Assembly: GCA_027459765.1 (NCBI GenBank)
Contig: DAIDHD010000027.1
Location: 1 to 40,345, forward strand
Origin: Gammaproteobacteria bacterium
Lineage (GTDB): Bacteria; Pseudomonadota; Gammaproteobacteria; Steroidobacterales; Steroidobacteraceae
Direction: 5' to 3'
Length of the DNA stretch: 40,345 nt
The position numbers and the translations under genes are program-made. Positions 32,883 through 40,345 of the stretch are shown here, piece after piece. Under the pieces are notes generated by a model. It was given only the letters and a program-made list of their open reading frames with translations, was not told the DNA's origin and ran no database searches. Numbering within the stretch: the first letter of the stretch is position 1; each line of letters starts with the position of its first letter.

Positions 32883-34682
32883 CTAGAACGCCGCAGCCTC
32901 GAGCGCCATGGTGGAGCCCTTGCCCGCCTTGATCGCGTAGAGCAATGCCCCCGCCTGCGGCAGGATGCGCTCGACGTAGAACGTGGCGGTCGCGATCTTG
33001 GCCCGGTAGAAGGATGCGTCCTCGTCCGAAAGTCCGCCGCCGGCGAGCTTCCCGGCCGCGACCTTGGCCGAGCGAATCCACATGAAACCGAGCGCCACCA
33101 GCCCGAACAGCCGCAAGTAGTCGCTTGCCGCCGCGCCGGCCTCCTCGGGATCGGCAAGTCCCTTCTGCGCGATGAAGGCGGTGGCGAGCTGTAACGCTCC
33201 GAAGGCCCTCGAGAATGGCTGCACCAGCGCCTTCACGTCGCCGTCCTCGGCGTGCGCGTCGATGAACTCAGCCACCGGGTGGAAGAAGCGGCGCAGGCTG
33301 CGGCCGAAATTCACCGGCATCTTGCGGCCGACGAGGTCGAGCGCCTGCACTCCGTTGGTGCCTTCGTAGATCATGGCGATGCGCACGTCGCGCACGTATT
33401 GTTCCATGCCGTTGCCGACGATGTAGCCGTGGCCGCCGTAGATCTGCAGGCACTGGCTCGCGGTCTCGTAGCCCAAGTCCGTGAAGAAGGCCTTCACCAC
33501 CGGAGTCATCAGTGCGACGAAGTCTTCAGCCTCCTCGCGCTCGGGTCCCGGCGGCAGGCGCTGCATGCGATCGAGCGCGTTCGCGACCCACACGCAGAGG
33601 GCGCGACAGCCTTCGTTGTAGGCCCGGGCGGTGAGCAGCATGCGCCGCACGTCCGGGTGGACGATGATGGGATCGGCTGGCTTGCCCGGATTCTTCGCGC
33701 CGGAGAGGGAGCGACCCTGGATCCGCTCCCTCGCGTAGGCAACCGCGCTCTGATACGCCGCCTCGCCGACGCCGAGACCTTGCGTGCCGACCGAGAGGCG
33801 CTCGCTGTTCATCATGACGAACATCGCGCGCATACCCTTGTTGGGCTCGCCGACCATCCAGCCGGTGGCCTCGTCGAAGCTCATCTGACAGGTGGCCGAG
33901 GCCTTTATGCCCATCTTGTGCTCGATGCCGGTGCACTGCACGCCGTTGCGGGCGCCGAGCGACCCGTCGGGATTCGGCAGGAACTTGGGCACCAGGAAGA
34001 GGCTGATGCCCTTGATGCCCGACGGAGCGTCGGGGAGCCGTGCGAGCACGAGGTGCACGATGTTCTCGGTGAGGTCGTGCTCGCCGGCCGAGATGAAGAT
34101 CTTGCTGCCGGTGATGCGATAGCTGCCGTCCGCCTGAGGCACCGCGCGGGTCTTGAGCATCCCGAGGTCGGTGCCGCAGTGCGGTTCTGTGAGGCACATG
34201 GTGCCGGCCCATGAACCGTCCACCAGTCGCGGCAGGTAGAAGTCCTTGAGCGCATCCGAGCCGTAGCTCTCGAGCGCGAGGTAGGCGCCGTGCGAAAGCC
34301 CCGGATAGAGGCCGAACGCCAGGTTGCTGCCGCAGATCATCTCCTCGACGCACTTGGCGATGCACTGCGGCAGTCCCTGACCGCCGTACTTCGGGTCCGC
34401 GGCGAGTGCGCCCCAGCCGCCTTGCACGAAGGCGGCGTAGGCCTCCTTGAAGCCGGCTGGCGTGGTCACGACGCCATCCTCGAAGCGGCAACCCTCCGCA
34501 TCGCCGCTCGCGTTGATCGGCAGCAGCTGCTCGGCGGTGATCTTCGCGGCTTCCTCGAGAATGGTGTCGAGCAGATCCGGTGTCGCTTCCTCGAGTCCCG
34601 GCAGCCGTGCGAGCGCGGCACTGTCGTGAAGCTCGTGCAGGGCGAAGCGCATGTCGCGCAACGGGGCGTGATAGGTCTGCAT
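32883..34682 (-). CDS. Acyl-CoA dehydrogenase, large family
   Basis: A 599-aa flavoenzyme that introduces the alpha-beta double bond in acyl-CoA, the first beta-oxidation step. It has the FAD/substrate motifs MCLTEPHCGTDLG (162-174) and SGSKIF-type ITGSKIFISAGEHDLTE, with catalytic Glu440 in MIYEGTNGVQALDL. The length, about 200 residues beyond classical members, and a C-terminal extra domain place it with the FadE/DmdC-like large family. ATG 34682 has AAGGAGAG at 7 bases. It is the last gene of the MerR-thiolase-FadN-type operon, 20 bases after the hydratase fusion. Confidence 0.94.
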   Translation of the reverse strand: MQTYHAPLRDMRFALHELHDSAALARLPGLEEATPDLLDTILEEAAKITAEQLLPINASGDAEGCRFEDGVVTTPAGFKEAYAAFVQGGWGALAADPKYGGQGLPQCIAKCVEEMICGSNLAFGLYPGLSHGAYLALESYGSDALKDFYLPRLVDGSWAGTMCLTEPHCGTDLGMLKTRAVPQADGSYRITGSKIFISAGEHDLTENIVHLVLARLPDAPSGIKGISLFLVPKFLPNPDGSLGARNGVQCTGIEHKMGIKASATCQMSFDEATGWMVGEPNKGMRAMFVMMNSERLSVGTQGLGVGEAAYQSAVAYARERIQGRSLSGAKNPGKPADPIIVHPDVRRMLLTARAYNEGCRALCVWVANALDRMQRLPPGPEREEAEDFVALMTPVVKAFFTDLGYETASQCLQIYGGHGYIVGNGMEQYVRDVRIAMIYEGTNGVQALDLVGRKMPVNFGRSLRRFFHPVAEFIDAHAEDGDVKALVQPFSRAFGALQLATAFIAQKGLADPEEAGAAASDYLRLFGLVALGFMWIRSAKVAAGKLAGGGLSDEDASFYRAKIATATFYVERILPQAGALLYAIKAGKGSTMALEAAAF

Positions 34683-34702
34683 GGCGTCTCTCCTTGCGAA
34701 GG

Positions 34703-37027
34703 CTAATTGCGCAGCGGCTTGCCGGTGGCGAGCATGTGCTCGATCCGCGCCAGCGTTCCAGGCGTCCTGACCAGGCGCATGAACGCCGCCCGCTCGAGCG
34801 CCGAGAGTTGATCTTCCGTGACCGGATCGATGGGATCGGTGGGGCCGCCCGAGAGCACCTCGGCCAGCGCCTCGACCACCACCATGTCGTGCTCGGTTGC
34901 CAGCCCGCGGCGGCGGAACCCCTCGGCCGCCAGCACGAAGCCGAGCTTGCCGGCCGGGCCGGGGAGCTTGAGTTCCGCCGGCTTGGGCGGCGCGTAGCTC
35001 GGCGCGAGGGCGAGCGCCCGCGCCTTTGCGTCGGCGAGCAACCGGTCGCGGTTCATGGTGATGCCGTCGCCCGGCCGTAGGAAGCCGAGCGCCTTGGCTT
35101 CGGCGGCGGACTTCGACACCGTCGCCGTACTGATGAGCTCGAACGCCTTCGAGGGTGCGGGCATGGGTCCGCGCGGCAGCGCGCTCCCGGTGGCGTAGCG
35201 GACGAGCATCTCCTTGCAGCCGCCCCAGCCGGGGATCACGCCGACGCCGCACTCCACGAGTCCGATGTAGCTTTCGGCGTGCGCCTGCACCGCAGCACTG
35301 TGCAACAGGATTTCGCAGCCACCACCGAGCGCCATGCCGGCGGGCGCGCTCACCACCGGGAACGGCGCGTACTTCAGCGCCTTGTAGACCTGCTGGCCAC
35401 CGGCGATCAGCTTGTCGATCTCGCTCCAGGCGGCGATGTTGGCGGCGAACAGGGCGAGGCCCAGGTTCGCGCCCACCGAGAAGTTGCGGCCCTCGTTGTA
35501 GATGACCAGCGCCTTGTAGCGCTGCGCCACCAGCGGGATGGTCTCGCCGAGCAGACGGATGATCGCTTCGTCGAGCGAGTTGCTCTTGCTGGTGAACTCG
35601 AAGCACAACACGCCGTCGCCGATGTCCCACACCGCCGCGGAGCCGTTCTTGAGCAAGGGCTTGCCGGCGAGCTTGACGTCCTCGAGCAGCAACACGCCCT
35701 CGGGCCGGCGCACGTCGTGGTATGCGCCGTCGGTGCCGAGAAACTGGCGCCGGCCGGCCTCGACGCGGTAGAAGGTCTTGCCCGCGGCGGCAGCGAGCAG
35801 CGGGGGCACGGCGATGCCGTCCTGCGCGAGGCGCGCGGCGAGCCAGTCCGCGCCGAGCTTGTCAATCAGCTCGAACGGACCGAAGCGCCAGTTGTAGCCC
35901 AGGCGCATCGCCTGGTCGATGGCGTGCACGTCGTCGGCCGCCTCCGGCACCAGGCTCGCCGCGTAGGCGAGCGTCCTGCCGAGCACGCGCCAGGCATAGC
36001 GGCCCGCCGGTCCGTCCGAGGCGAGCAGCGCACGCAGGTCCTTGCCCGCGGCGGCGAGTTCCGGCAAATCGGCCTGGCGCTGCGCGCGGTACTCGCCGGT
36101 GGCGAGGTCGATCGCCTGTTTGACCTTGCCGCCGCCGCTGCGATCGAGGCGGTAGAAGCCGCCCTTGCCCTTGCGGCCGGTGTAGCCGGTGGCGATCATC
36201 TTCTCCACGAGCGGCAACTTGCGGTTCGCGGCGTGGAAGGCATCGCCCTTGGGGAGCGTGGCCTCCAGGCTCGCATTGATGTGCGGCATCAGGTCGAGAC
36301 CCACCAGGTCGATGAGACCGAACACGCCGGTCTTGGGAATGCCCATCGGCGCGCCCATGACCGCATCGGCTTCCTCGACGTCGAGCTTTCCTTCCAGGGC
36401 CTCGAGCACGCCGACCTGCAGCCAGTACACGCCGAGGCGATTGGCGATGAAGCCGGGGCTGTCCTTGCATTCGACGATGGTCTTGCCGAGCACCCGGTCG
36501 GCGCACACGCTCACCGCGGCGGCAATCTCGGGGTTGGTGGCGGGTCCGCGCACCAGTTCGAGCAGGCGCATGTAGCGCGGCGGATTGAAGAAGTGGGTGA
36601 TCAGGAAATCGCGCGCGAAGCGCTCCGGCAGCCCCGCGAGCAGCGCGGCGAGCGGGATGGTGGAGGTGTTCGAAGAGACTGCCGTGCCCGGGCGGCGCAC
36701 CGCGTCGAGTTTCTTGTACAGCGCCTGCTTCACGTCGAGCCGTTCGACCACGGCTTCGACGATCCAGTCGCTGTCGGCCACTTTCGCGAGATCGTCCTCG
36801 ACGTTGCCCGCGGTCACGAGGCGGGCGGCGGCCGGCGACATGAAGGCGGCCGGTTCGCTCTTCAGCATCCTGGCGATCGCGCCCTCGGCGAGCGCGTTGC
36901 GATTCGGCTGACCGGACGGCACCACGTCGAGCAGCAGCACCGGGATGCCGGCATTTGCGAACTGTGCCGCGATGCCGGCGCCCATCACGCCGGCGCCGAT
37001 CACCGTGGCCTTGCGGATCTCTTGCAT
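34703..37027 (-). CDS. FadN-type 3-hydroxyacyl-CoA dehydrogenase/enoyl-CoA hydratase fusion
   Basis: A 774-aa bifunctional protein catalysing the hydration and the NAD-dependent dehydrogenation of beta-oxidation. The dehydrogenase comes first: NAD motif VIGAGVMGAGIAAQFANAG (8-26), catalytic NTSTIPL and HFFNPPRYM, then CKDSPGFIANRLG. The crotonase domain follows (about 480-690; FSVGANLGLALFA, PVVSAPAGMALGGGCEI). This HAD-then-ECH order matches Bacillus FadN and is opposite to FadB. ATG 37027 (MQEIRKATVIG) is preferred to a longer frame. It starts 11 bases after the thiolase stop. Confidence 0.95.
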   Translation of the reverse strand: MQEIRKATVIGAGVMGAGIAAQFANAGIPVLLLDVVPSGQPNRNALAEGAIARMLKSEPAAFMSPAAARLVTAGNVEDDLAKVADSDWIVEAVVERLDVKQALYKKLDAVRRPGTAVSSNTSTIPLAALLAGLPERFARDFLITHFFNPPRYMRLLELVRGPATNPEIAAAVSVCADRVLGKTIVECKDSPGFIANRLGVYWLQVGVLEALEGKLDVEEADAVMGAPMGIPKTGVFGLIDLVGLDLMPHINASLEATLPKGDAFHAANRKLPLVEKMIATGYTGRKGKGGFYRLDRSGGGKVKQAIDLATGEYRAQRQADLPELAAAGKDLRALLASDGPAGRYAWRVLGRTLAYAASLVPEAADDVHAIDQAMRLGYNWRFGPFELIDKLGADWLAARLAQDGIAVPPLLAAAAGKTFYRVEAGRRQFLGTDGAYHDVRRPEGVLLLEDVKLAGKPLLKNGSAAVWDIGDGVLCFEFTSKSNSLDEAIIRLLGETIPLVAQRYKALVIYNEGRNFSVGANLGLALFAANIAAWSEIDKLIAGGQQVYKALKYAPFPVVSAPAGMALGGGCEILLHSAAVQAHAESYIGLVECGVGVIPGWGGCKEMLVRYATGSALPRGPMPAPSKAFELISTATVSKSAAEAKALGFLRPGDGITMNRDRLLADAKARALALAPSYAPPKPAELKLPGPAGKLGFVLAAEGFRRRGLATEHDMVVVEALAEVLSGGPTDPIDPVTEDQLSALERAAFMRLVRTPGTLARIEHMLATGKPLRN

Positions 37028-37038
37028 GGTGGCGGCCC

Positions 37039-38172
37039 TCAGATGCGCTCGAGAATGGTCGCAATGCCCTGGCCACCGCCGATGCACTGGGTGGCGAGCG
37101 CGTAGCGGCCGCCGGTGCGGGCGAGCAGGCTCGCCGCCTTGCCGACGATGCGCGCGCCGGTGGCGCCGAGCGGGTGGCCGAGCGCGATCGCTCCGCCGTC
37201 GATGTTGAGCGTCTCGTCGCGGATGCCGAGATCATGTACGCAGGCAAGCGCCTGGCTGGCGAATGCCTCGTTCAGTTCCACCACGTCGATGGCGGACATG
37301 TCGAGACCGGCGCGGGCGAGCGCCTTCTGCGTGGCCGCGACCGGGCCGATGCCCATGATCTCCGGCGCGCAGCCGGCGACGGCCACGCTCTTCAGGCGCG
37401 CGAGCGGCTTGATGCCGTTCTTGGTGGCGTACTCCTCGCTGCAGACGAGCAGCGCGGCGGCGCCGTCGGTGAGCGGCGAGGCGGTGCCTGCGGTCACGGT
37501 ACCCTTCTCGGTGAAGGCGGGCTTGAGCGAGGCGAGCCCTTCGGCCGTGGTGTCGGGGCGCAGGCAACCGTCCGCGGTCACGCGCCCGGCGGGCGTGTCG
37601 ATCGGCACGATTTCGGCGGCGAAGTGACCGGCCTTCGCCGCCGCGGCGGCGCGTTGCTGGCTGCGCACCGCGAACGCCTCCTGTGTGGCGCGATCGATCT
37701 TCCACTTGGCGGCGACATTCTCGGCGGTGTCGCCCATGCCGATGTAGGCCGCGAGCTTCGCCTGCAGCGCGGGGTTGGGCATGGGGTTGAAGCCCTGCAT
37801 GGGTACGCGGCTCATGCTCTCCACGCCTGCCGCGATGAACGCCTCGCCGGCGCCGAGCTGGATCATGCCGGCGGCGATGTGCACCGACTGCATCGAGGAG
37901 CCGCAGAAGCGGTTCACGGTCATGCCCGCGGTGGACTGCGGCAGGCCGGCGAGCAGGCCGATCAGTCGTCCGACGTTGAAGCCTTGTTCGCCTTCGGGGA
38001 AGGCGCAGCCGACGATCAGGTCCTCGATGTCGGCCGCGCGCACCTGGGTTCGCTGTACGAGCGCGGCGACCACCTGCGCCGCCAGATCGTCCGGGCGGAC
38101 GTGCGCGAGCGCGCCCTTGGCGGCGAAGGTGAAGGGAGAGCGGGCGTACCCCGCGATGACCACGTTCTTCAT
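37039..38172 (-). CDS. Acetyl-CoA C-acyltransferase (thiolase)
   Basis: A 377-aa thiolase cleaving 3-ketoacyl-CoA to acetyl-CoA plus a shortened acyl-CoA. Catalytic residues are Cys90 (TVNRFCGSSMQSV), His333 (ALGHPLGATG) and Cys363 (QCIGGGQG), the full family set. The order MerR, thiolase, FadN-like, acyl-CoA dehydrogenase parallels the fadNAE logic of Bacillus. ATG 38172 overlaps the MerR stop in ATGA (38169-38172). Confidence 0.96.
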   Translation of the reverse strand: MKNVVIAGYARSPFTFAAKGALAHVRPDDLAAQVVAALVQRTQVRAADIEDLIVGCAFPEGEQGFNVGRLIGLLAGLPQSTAGMTVNRFCGSSMQSVHIAAGMIQLGAGEAFIAAGVESMSRVPMQGFNPMPNPALQAKLAAYIGMGDTAENVAAKWKIDRATQEAFAVRSQQRAAAAAKAGHFAAEIVPIDTPAGRVTADGCLRPDTTAEGLASLKPAFTEKGTVTAGTASPLTDGAAALLVCSEEYATKNGIKPLARLKSVAVAGCAPEIMGIGPVAATQKALARAGLDMSAIDVVELNEAFASQALACVHDLGIRDETLNIDGGAIALGHPLGATGARIVGKAASLLARTGGRYALATQCIGGGQGIATILERI

Positions 38173-38660
38173 GCGTTGCCTCCGTTGCTGTCCGCGTTCG
38201 TACCGCCGCCGCGCTCCATCTGCGCGAGCGCGGCGGTGGCCTGGGATTCTATGTCTTGCAGTTCGGCGAGCGTCTGGTCGAGAGCGAGCCGCTGTGCTTC
38301 CAGTCGGGTACGCCGGCTGCGCACCGCGTCGACCAGGCGGCGCACCTGCGCGCGATGCGTCGGATCGACGTCGTACAGGTCGAGGTATTCCTTGATCTCG
38401 CGCAGGCTGAAGCCGAGTTGCTTGCCGCGCAGGATCAGGATCATGCGGCCGCGGTCGCGCTGGGTGTAGATGCGGTTGTTGCCGACCCGCCGCGGCGCGA
38501 TGAGGCCCTTGTCCTCGTAGAAGCGCAGCGTACGCGTGCTCACCCCGAGTTCCTTGCCGAGCTCGGTGACTCCGTAGATCTGCGCGCTCGGCGCCGTGTC
38601 CGCGCCTTCCCGGGATGGGAACGCGGCACGGGAGCGGGCGGCTACGGCACTTTGGGTCAC
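38169..38660 (-). CDS. MerR-family regulator of the acyl-CoA degradation operon
   Basis: A 163-aa MerR-type regulator: a winged helix-turn-helix (about 28-98; YGVTELGKELGVSTRTLRFYEDKGLIAPRRVGNNRIYTQRDRGRM) and a dimerisation coiled coil (about 105-150). It has no cysteine metal site, so it is likely an acyl-CoA or metabolite sensor, like LiuR-type regulators. Start is GTG 38660 (MTQSAVAA), with no strong ribosome site. It is the first gene of the operon and likely autoregulates through the palindrome just upstream. Confidence 0.9.
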   Translation of the reverse strand: MTQSAVAARSRAAFPSREGADTAPSAQIYGVTELGKELGVSTRTLRFYEDKGLIAPRRVGNNRIYTQRDRGRMILILRGKQLGFSLREIKEYLDLYDVDPTHRAQVRRLVDAVRSRRTRLEAQRLALDQTLAELQDIESQATAALAQMERGGGTNADSNGGNA

Positions 38661-38674
38661 GCGTGTAACCTATG

Positions 38675-38700
38675 CGTCATATGATTGACGTATACGTTAA
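38675..38700 (-). promoter_or_regulatory. Operator of the MerR/fatty-acid operon
   Basis: TTGACGTATACGTTAA (38685-38700) is a 16-bp palindrome with one mismatched pair, built on ACGTATACGT. It lies 25-40 bp upstream of the MerR start. An overlapping inverted repeat CGTCA (38675-38679) / TGACG (38686-38690) adds half-sites. The form resembles the LiuR-like operators I recall (ACGT half-sites); matching to a database motif was not done. Confidence 0.6.
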
Positions 38701-38796
38701 CTCACGGTTGGTCTGCTTGCCAAGGGGTCCCGAAGACCGGCGTCTAAAGGGGTGGGCAAGGCGCGCCGGCGCCTGCGGGTGGTGCGCCGCGGCGGA

Positions 38797-39660
38797 TCAG
38801 CGTCCCTGCGGGCGATCGGCCACGCGGACGGTGTAGCCGCCCGACTTCTCGTCCGCCTGCAGCGAGAGAAGCCCGCGCTTCTCGGCCTCCGCCAGCAGGT
38901 CGTTGAAGGAGCGGAATCCGTACGCCCGCTCGTTGAAGCCCGGGTGGCGGCGCTTCAGGGCCTGCTTGATCATCGAGCCCCAGATCGCGTCGCTCTCGTC
39001 GCGCTCCTCGCTGACCGCGTCGAGGGTCTCGACGACCAGATCCAGCGCCTCGGCCGGATCCGGGCCCTTGTGCTCGGGCAGAGGTTCGGCGGCGGCCGCG
39101 GTGGGTGCCTCCGGTGTCTGCGCCGCGGCGGTCGCTGGCTTCGCCTCGCCAGAACTGCGGCGGCGGCGCGCCTTGGAGGGCTCCTTGCGCACGAGGTCGT
39201 CGTAGTAGATGAACTCGTCGCAGTTGTTGATGAACAGGTCCGAGGTCGAATTCTTGACGCCGATGCCGATCACGGTCTTGGCGTTTTCGCGCAACTTGCT
39301 CACCAACGGCGAGAAGTCCGAGTCGCCGCTGACGATCGCGAAGGTGTCCACGTGACCCTTGGTGTAGCACAGGTCGAGCGCGTCCACGACCATACGGATG
39401 TCGGCGGAGTTCTTGCCCGATTGGCGCACGTGCGGGATCTCGATGAGCTCGAACGCGGCTTCGTGCAACCCGCGCTTGAACTCCTTGTAGCGCTCGAAAT
39501 CGCAGTACGCCTTCTTCACCACGATGTGGCCCTTGAGCAGCAGCCGTTCGAGCACCTTCTGGATGTCGAAGCTCGGGTAGCGGGCGTCGCGCGCGCCGAG
39601 CGCGATGTTCTCGAGGTCCAGGAACACGGCCATGGTGGCCTCGGCATTCTTGCTGTTCAT
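38797..39660 (-). CDS. NYN-domain protein with C-terminal OST-HTH (LOTUS) domain
   Basis: A 287-aa protein: a PIN-like NYN domain (about 8-150; AVFLDLENIAL, acidic Asp15, SADIRMVVDALDLCY, VSGDSDFSPLV), a basic linker (SKARRRRSS) and an Ala/Pro segment, then an OST-HTH domain (about 218-285; IWGSMIKQALKRRHPGFNERAYGFRSFNDLLAEAEKRGLL). NYN domains are probable RNases or RNA-binding proteins, and OST-HTH binds RNA. ATG 39660 follows the previous stop by 2 bases; ATG 39633 with GAGG upstream is an alternative start. Downstream 38661-38796 holds only the MerR operon operator region. Confidence 0.85.
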   Translation of the reverse strand: MNSKNAEATMAVFLDLENIALGARDARYPSFDIQKVLERLLLKGHIVVKKAYCDFERYKEFKRGLHEAAFELIEIPHVRQSGKNSADIRMVVDALDLCYTKGHVDTFAIVSGDSDFSPLVSKLRENAKTVIGIGVKNSTSDLFINNCDEFIYYDDLVRKEPSKARRRRSSGEAKPATAAAQTPEAPTAAAAEPLPEHKGPDPAEALDLVVETLDAVSEERDESDAIWGSMIKQALKRRHPGFNERAYGFRSFNDLLAEAEKRGLLSLQADEKSGGYTVRVADRPQGR

Positions 39661-39662
39661 GA

Positions 39663-40280
39663 TCAGCACCAGTGGTAGTTGAAGCTCACGCTGACGCGCT
39701 CGGCTGCGACCGGGTTGGCCGCTATCTCGTGGCGGAGCCAGCTCTCGAAGAGTACCAGGCGCCCGGCGTTCACCGGCCGCGTCACCCACGGCCGCTGCGC
39801 CGGCGACGCGTCCGCACGCCGCGGCGGCGCGCCCATGAAGCGATCGAGGCGCGGATCCTCGAACTTGATGCCCGGAGCTCCACGCGGCGTGCGCAGATAG
39901 TACGTGCCGCTCACGGAGGCGAGCGGGTGCAAGTGGGAGCCGTGAGCGACGCCGCGAGGCATGATGTTGACCCAGCAATCGGTCATCGCGAGGGTGCGGC
40001 CGGTCAGGTCCCACTCGAGGCGCGCGGCGAACGCGCGTACGTGCCGGTCGAGCCGGCGCTCGAGCGCTGCGAAGCTGGGCGAAATCCGCTGCAGCCGGGA
40101 TGCGCTGCCATAGGACGTGTAGCCGCCGTGGTAGTTGCGCGTCGACCAGCGCCGGCCTGCCGCGTCGTCCTCGCGCAGTTGATAAGCCTCGTCGAGCAGC
40201 CGGCGGTCAAGGTCCCGGGCGCCGCGACCACCGAGCGGCGCCTCGTAGAGCAGCGTCGGAAACAGTGCCGAGACGCCCAT
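39663..40280 (-). CDS. Putative 2OG-Fe(II) oxygenase (TIGR02466-like)
   Basis: A 205-aa protein with a double-stranded beta-helix pattern: WVNIMPRGVAHGSHLHPLASVSGTYYLR (103-130), carrying candidate iron ligands His116/His118, and LVLFESWLRHEIAANP with candidate His184 and Arg195 for 2-oxoglutarate. I recognise the family TIGR02466-type, function unknown, possibly hydroxylation. Its ATG (40280) overlaps the stop of the upstream gene by one base (TGATG), and it ends 2 bases before the NYN gene. The three genes are probably one operon. Confidence 0.78.
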   Translation of the reverse strand: MGVSALFPTLLYEAPLGGRGARDLDRRLLDEAYQLREDDAAGRRWSTRNYHGGYTSYGSASRLQRISPSFAALERRLDRHVRAFAARLEWDLTGRTLAMTDCWVNIMPRGVAHGSHLHPLASVSGTYYLRTPRGAPGIKFEDPRLDRFMGAPPRRADASPAQRPWVTRPVNAGRLVLFESWLRHEIAANPVAAERVSVSFNYHWC

Positions 40281-40345
40281 CAGCCCGTGGTCTCGTCGGC
40301 GTAGATCTTCACCAGACGGTAGAGGAAGGCGCGGCAGTCGAGCAG
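40280..40345 (-). CDS. Partial gene, C-terminus only (runs off right edge)
   Basis: The last 21 codons of a minus-strand gene ending in RAFLYRLVKIYADETTG and TGA (40280-40282). The stop overlaps the next ATG by one base (TGATG), so it is the upstream member of the oxygenase/NYN operon. The fragment is too short to recognise. Confidence 0.5.
   Translation of the reverse strand: MLDCRAFLYRLVKIYADETTG

Overview
The window is high-GC bacterial chromosome with tightly packed genes, many GTG starts and many 4-base ATGA/GTGA gene overlaps. Two-subunit PntA/PntB, a pqqABCDE operon, KatG, BON and DUF4382 lipoproteins and a FadN-type beta-oxidation cluster under a MerR regulator together suggest a high-GC Gammaproteobacterium (Steroidobacter/Nevskia/Xanthomonad-like). 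That placement is an inference; there is no rRNA in the window. I see no tRNA, rRNA, CRISPR array, insertion sequence, integrase or phage gene, so this reads as core/accessory chromosome and not a mobile island.

Layout. 1-4168: a secreted protein overlapping the start of a lipoprotein gene that runs off the left edge; an ArsR/SRPBCC pair whose start codon lies inside a perfect palindrome, followed by a 26-codon glutathione S-transferase stub; then a DUF2946-like protein and an outer-membrane barrel protein. 4238-7668: katG, a basic coiled-coil protein and a FlK-like hot-dog thioesterase. 7824-13505: a DUF4382 lipoprotein with a clear terminator, pntAB behind an unusual palindrome/direct-repeat element, a periplasmic EF-hand protein and a small lipoprotein resembling the start of a TonB-receptor plug. 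13571-19085: serine beta-lactamase-fold hydrolase, SnoaL-like secreted protein, a TrmA-family rRNA methyltransferase and an S10 carboxypeptidase. 19224-22262: a CDF metal transporter and a Kir potassium channel 3 bases apart, a GlcG/HbpS-like protein and a BON lipoprotein.

22306-31901 is the most interesting block. A two-component system (kinase then NarL-type regulator) is divergent from pqqA. The shared 201-bp region holds three TCATGA boxes and a 29-bp tandem direct repeat. pqqB, pqqC, pqqD, pqqE and a STE24-type M48 metalloprotease are chained by four 4-base overlaps, and a strong hairpin separates pqqA from pqqB. No M16 PqqF/PqqG protease is present, so the coupled M48 enzyme is a candidate for a peptide-processing or associated role. 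Downstream of the response regulator, 23 bp away on the same strand, is a choline-sulfatase gene that overlaps a convergent LacI-family regulator by 35 bp.

32040-40345: an EamA transporter; then, on the minus strand, a four-gene fatty/branched acyl-CoA degradation operon (MerR regulator, thiolase, HAD/enoyl-CoA hydratase fusion, acyl-CoA dehydrogenase) preceded by a near-perfect palindromic operator; and lastly a NYN-OST-HTH RNA-binding protein, a 2OG-Fe(II) oxygenase-like protein and the tail of an unrecognised gene at the right edge.
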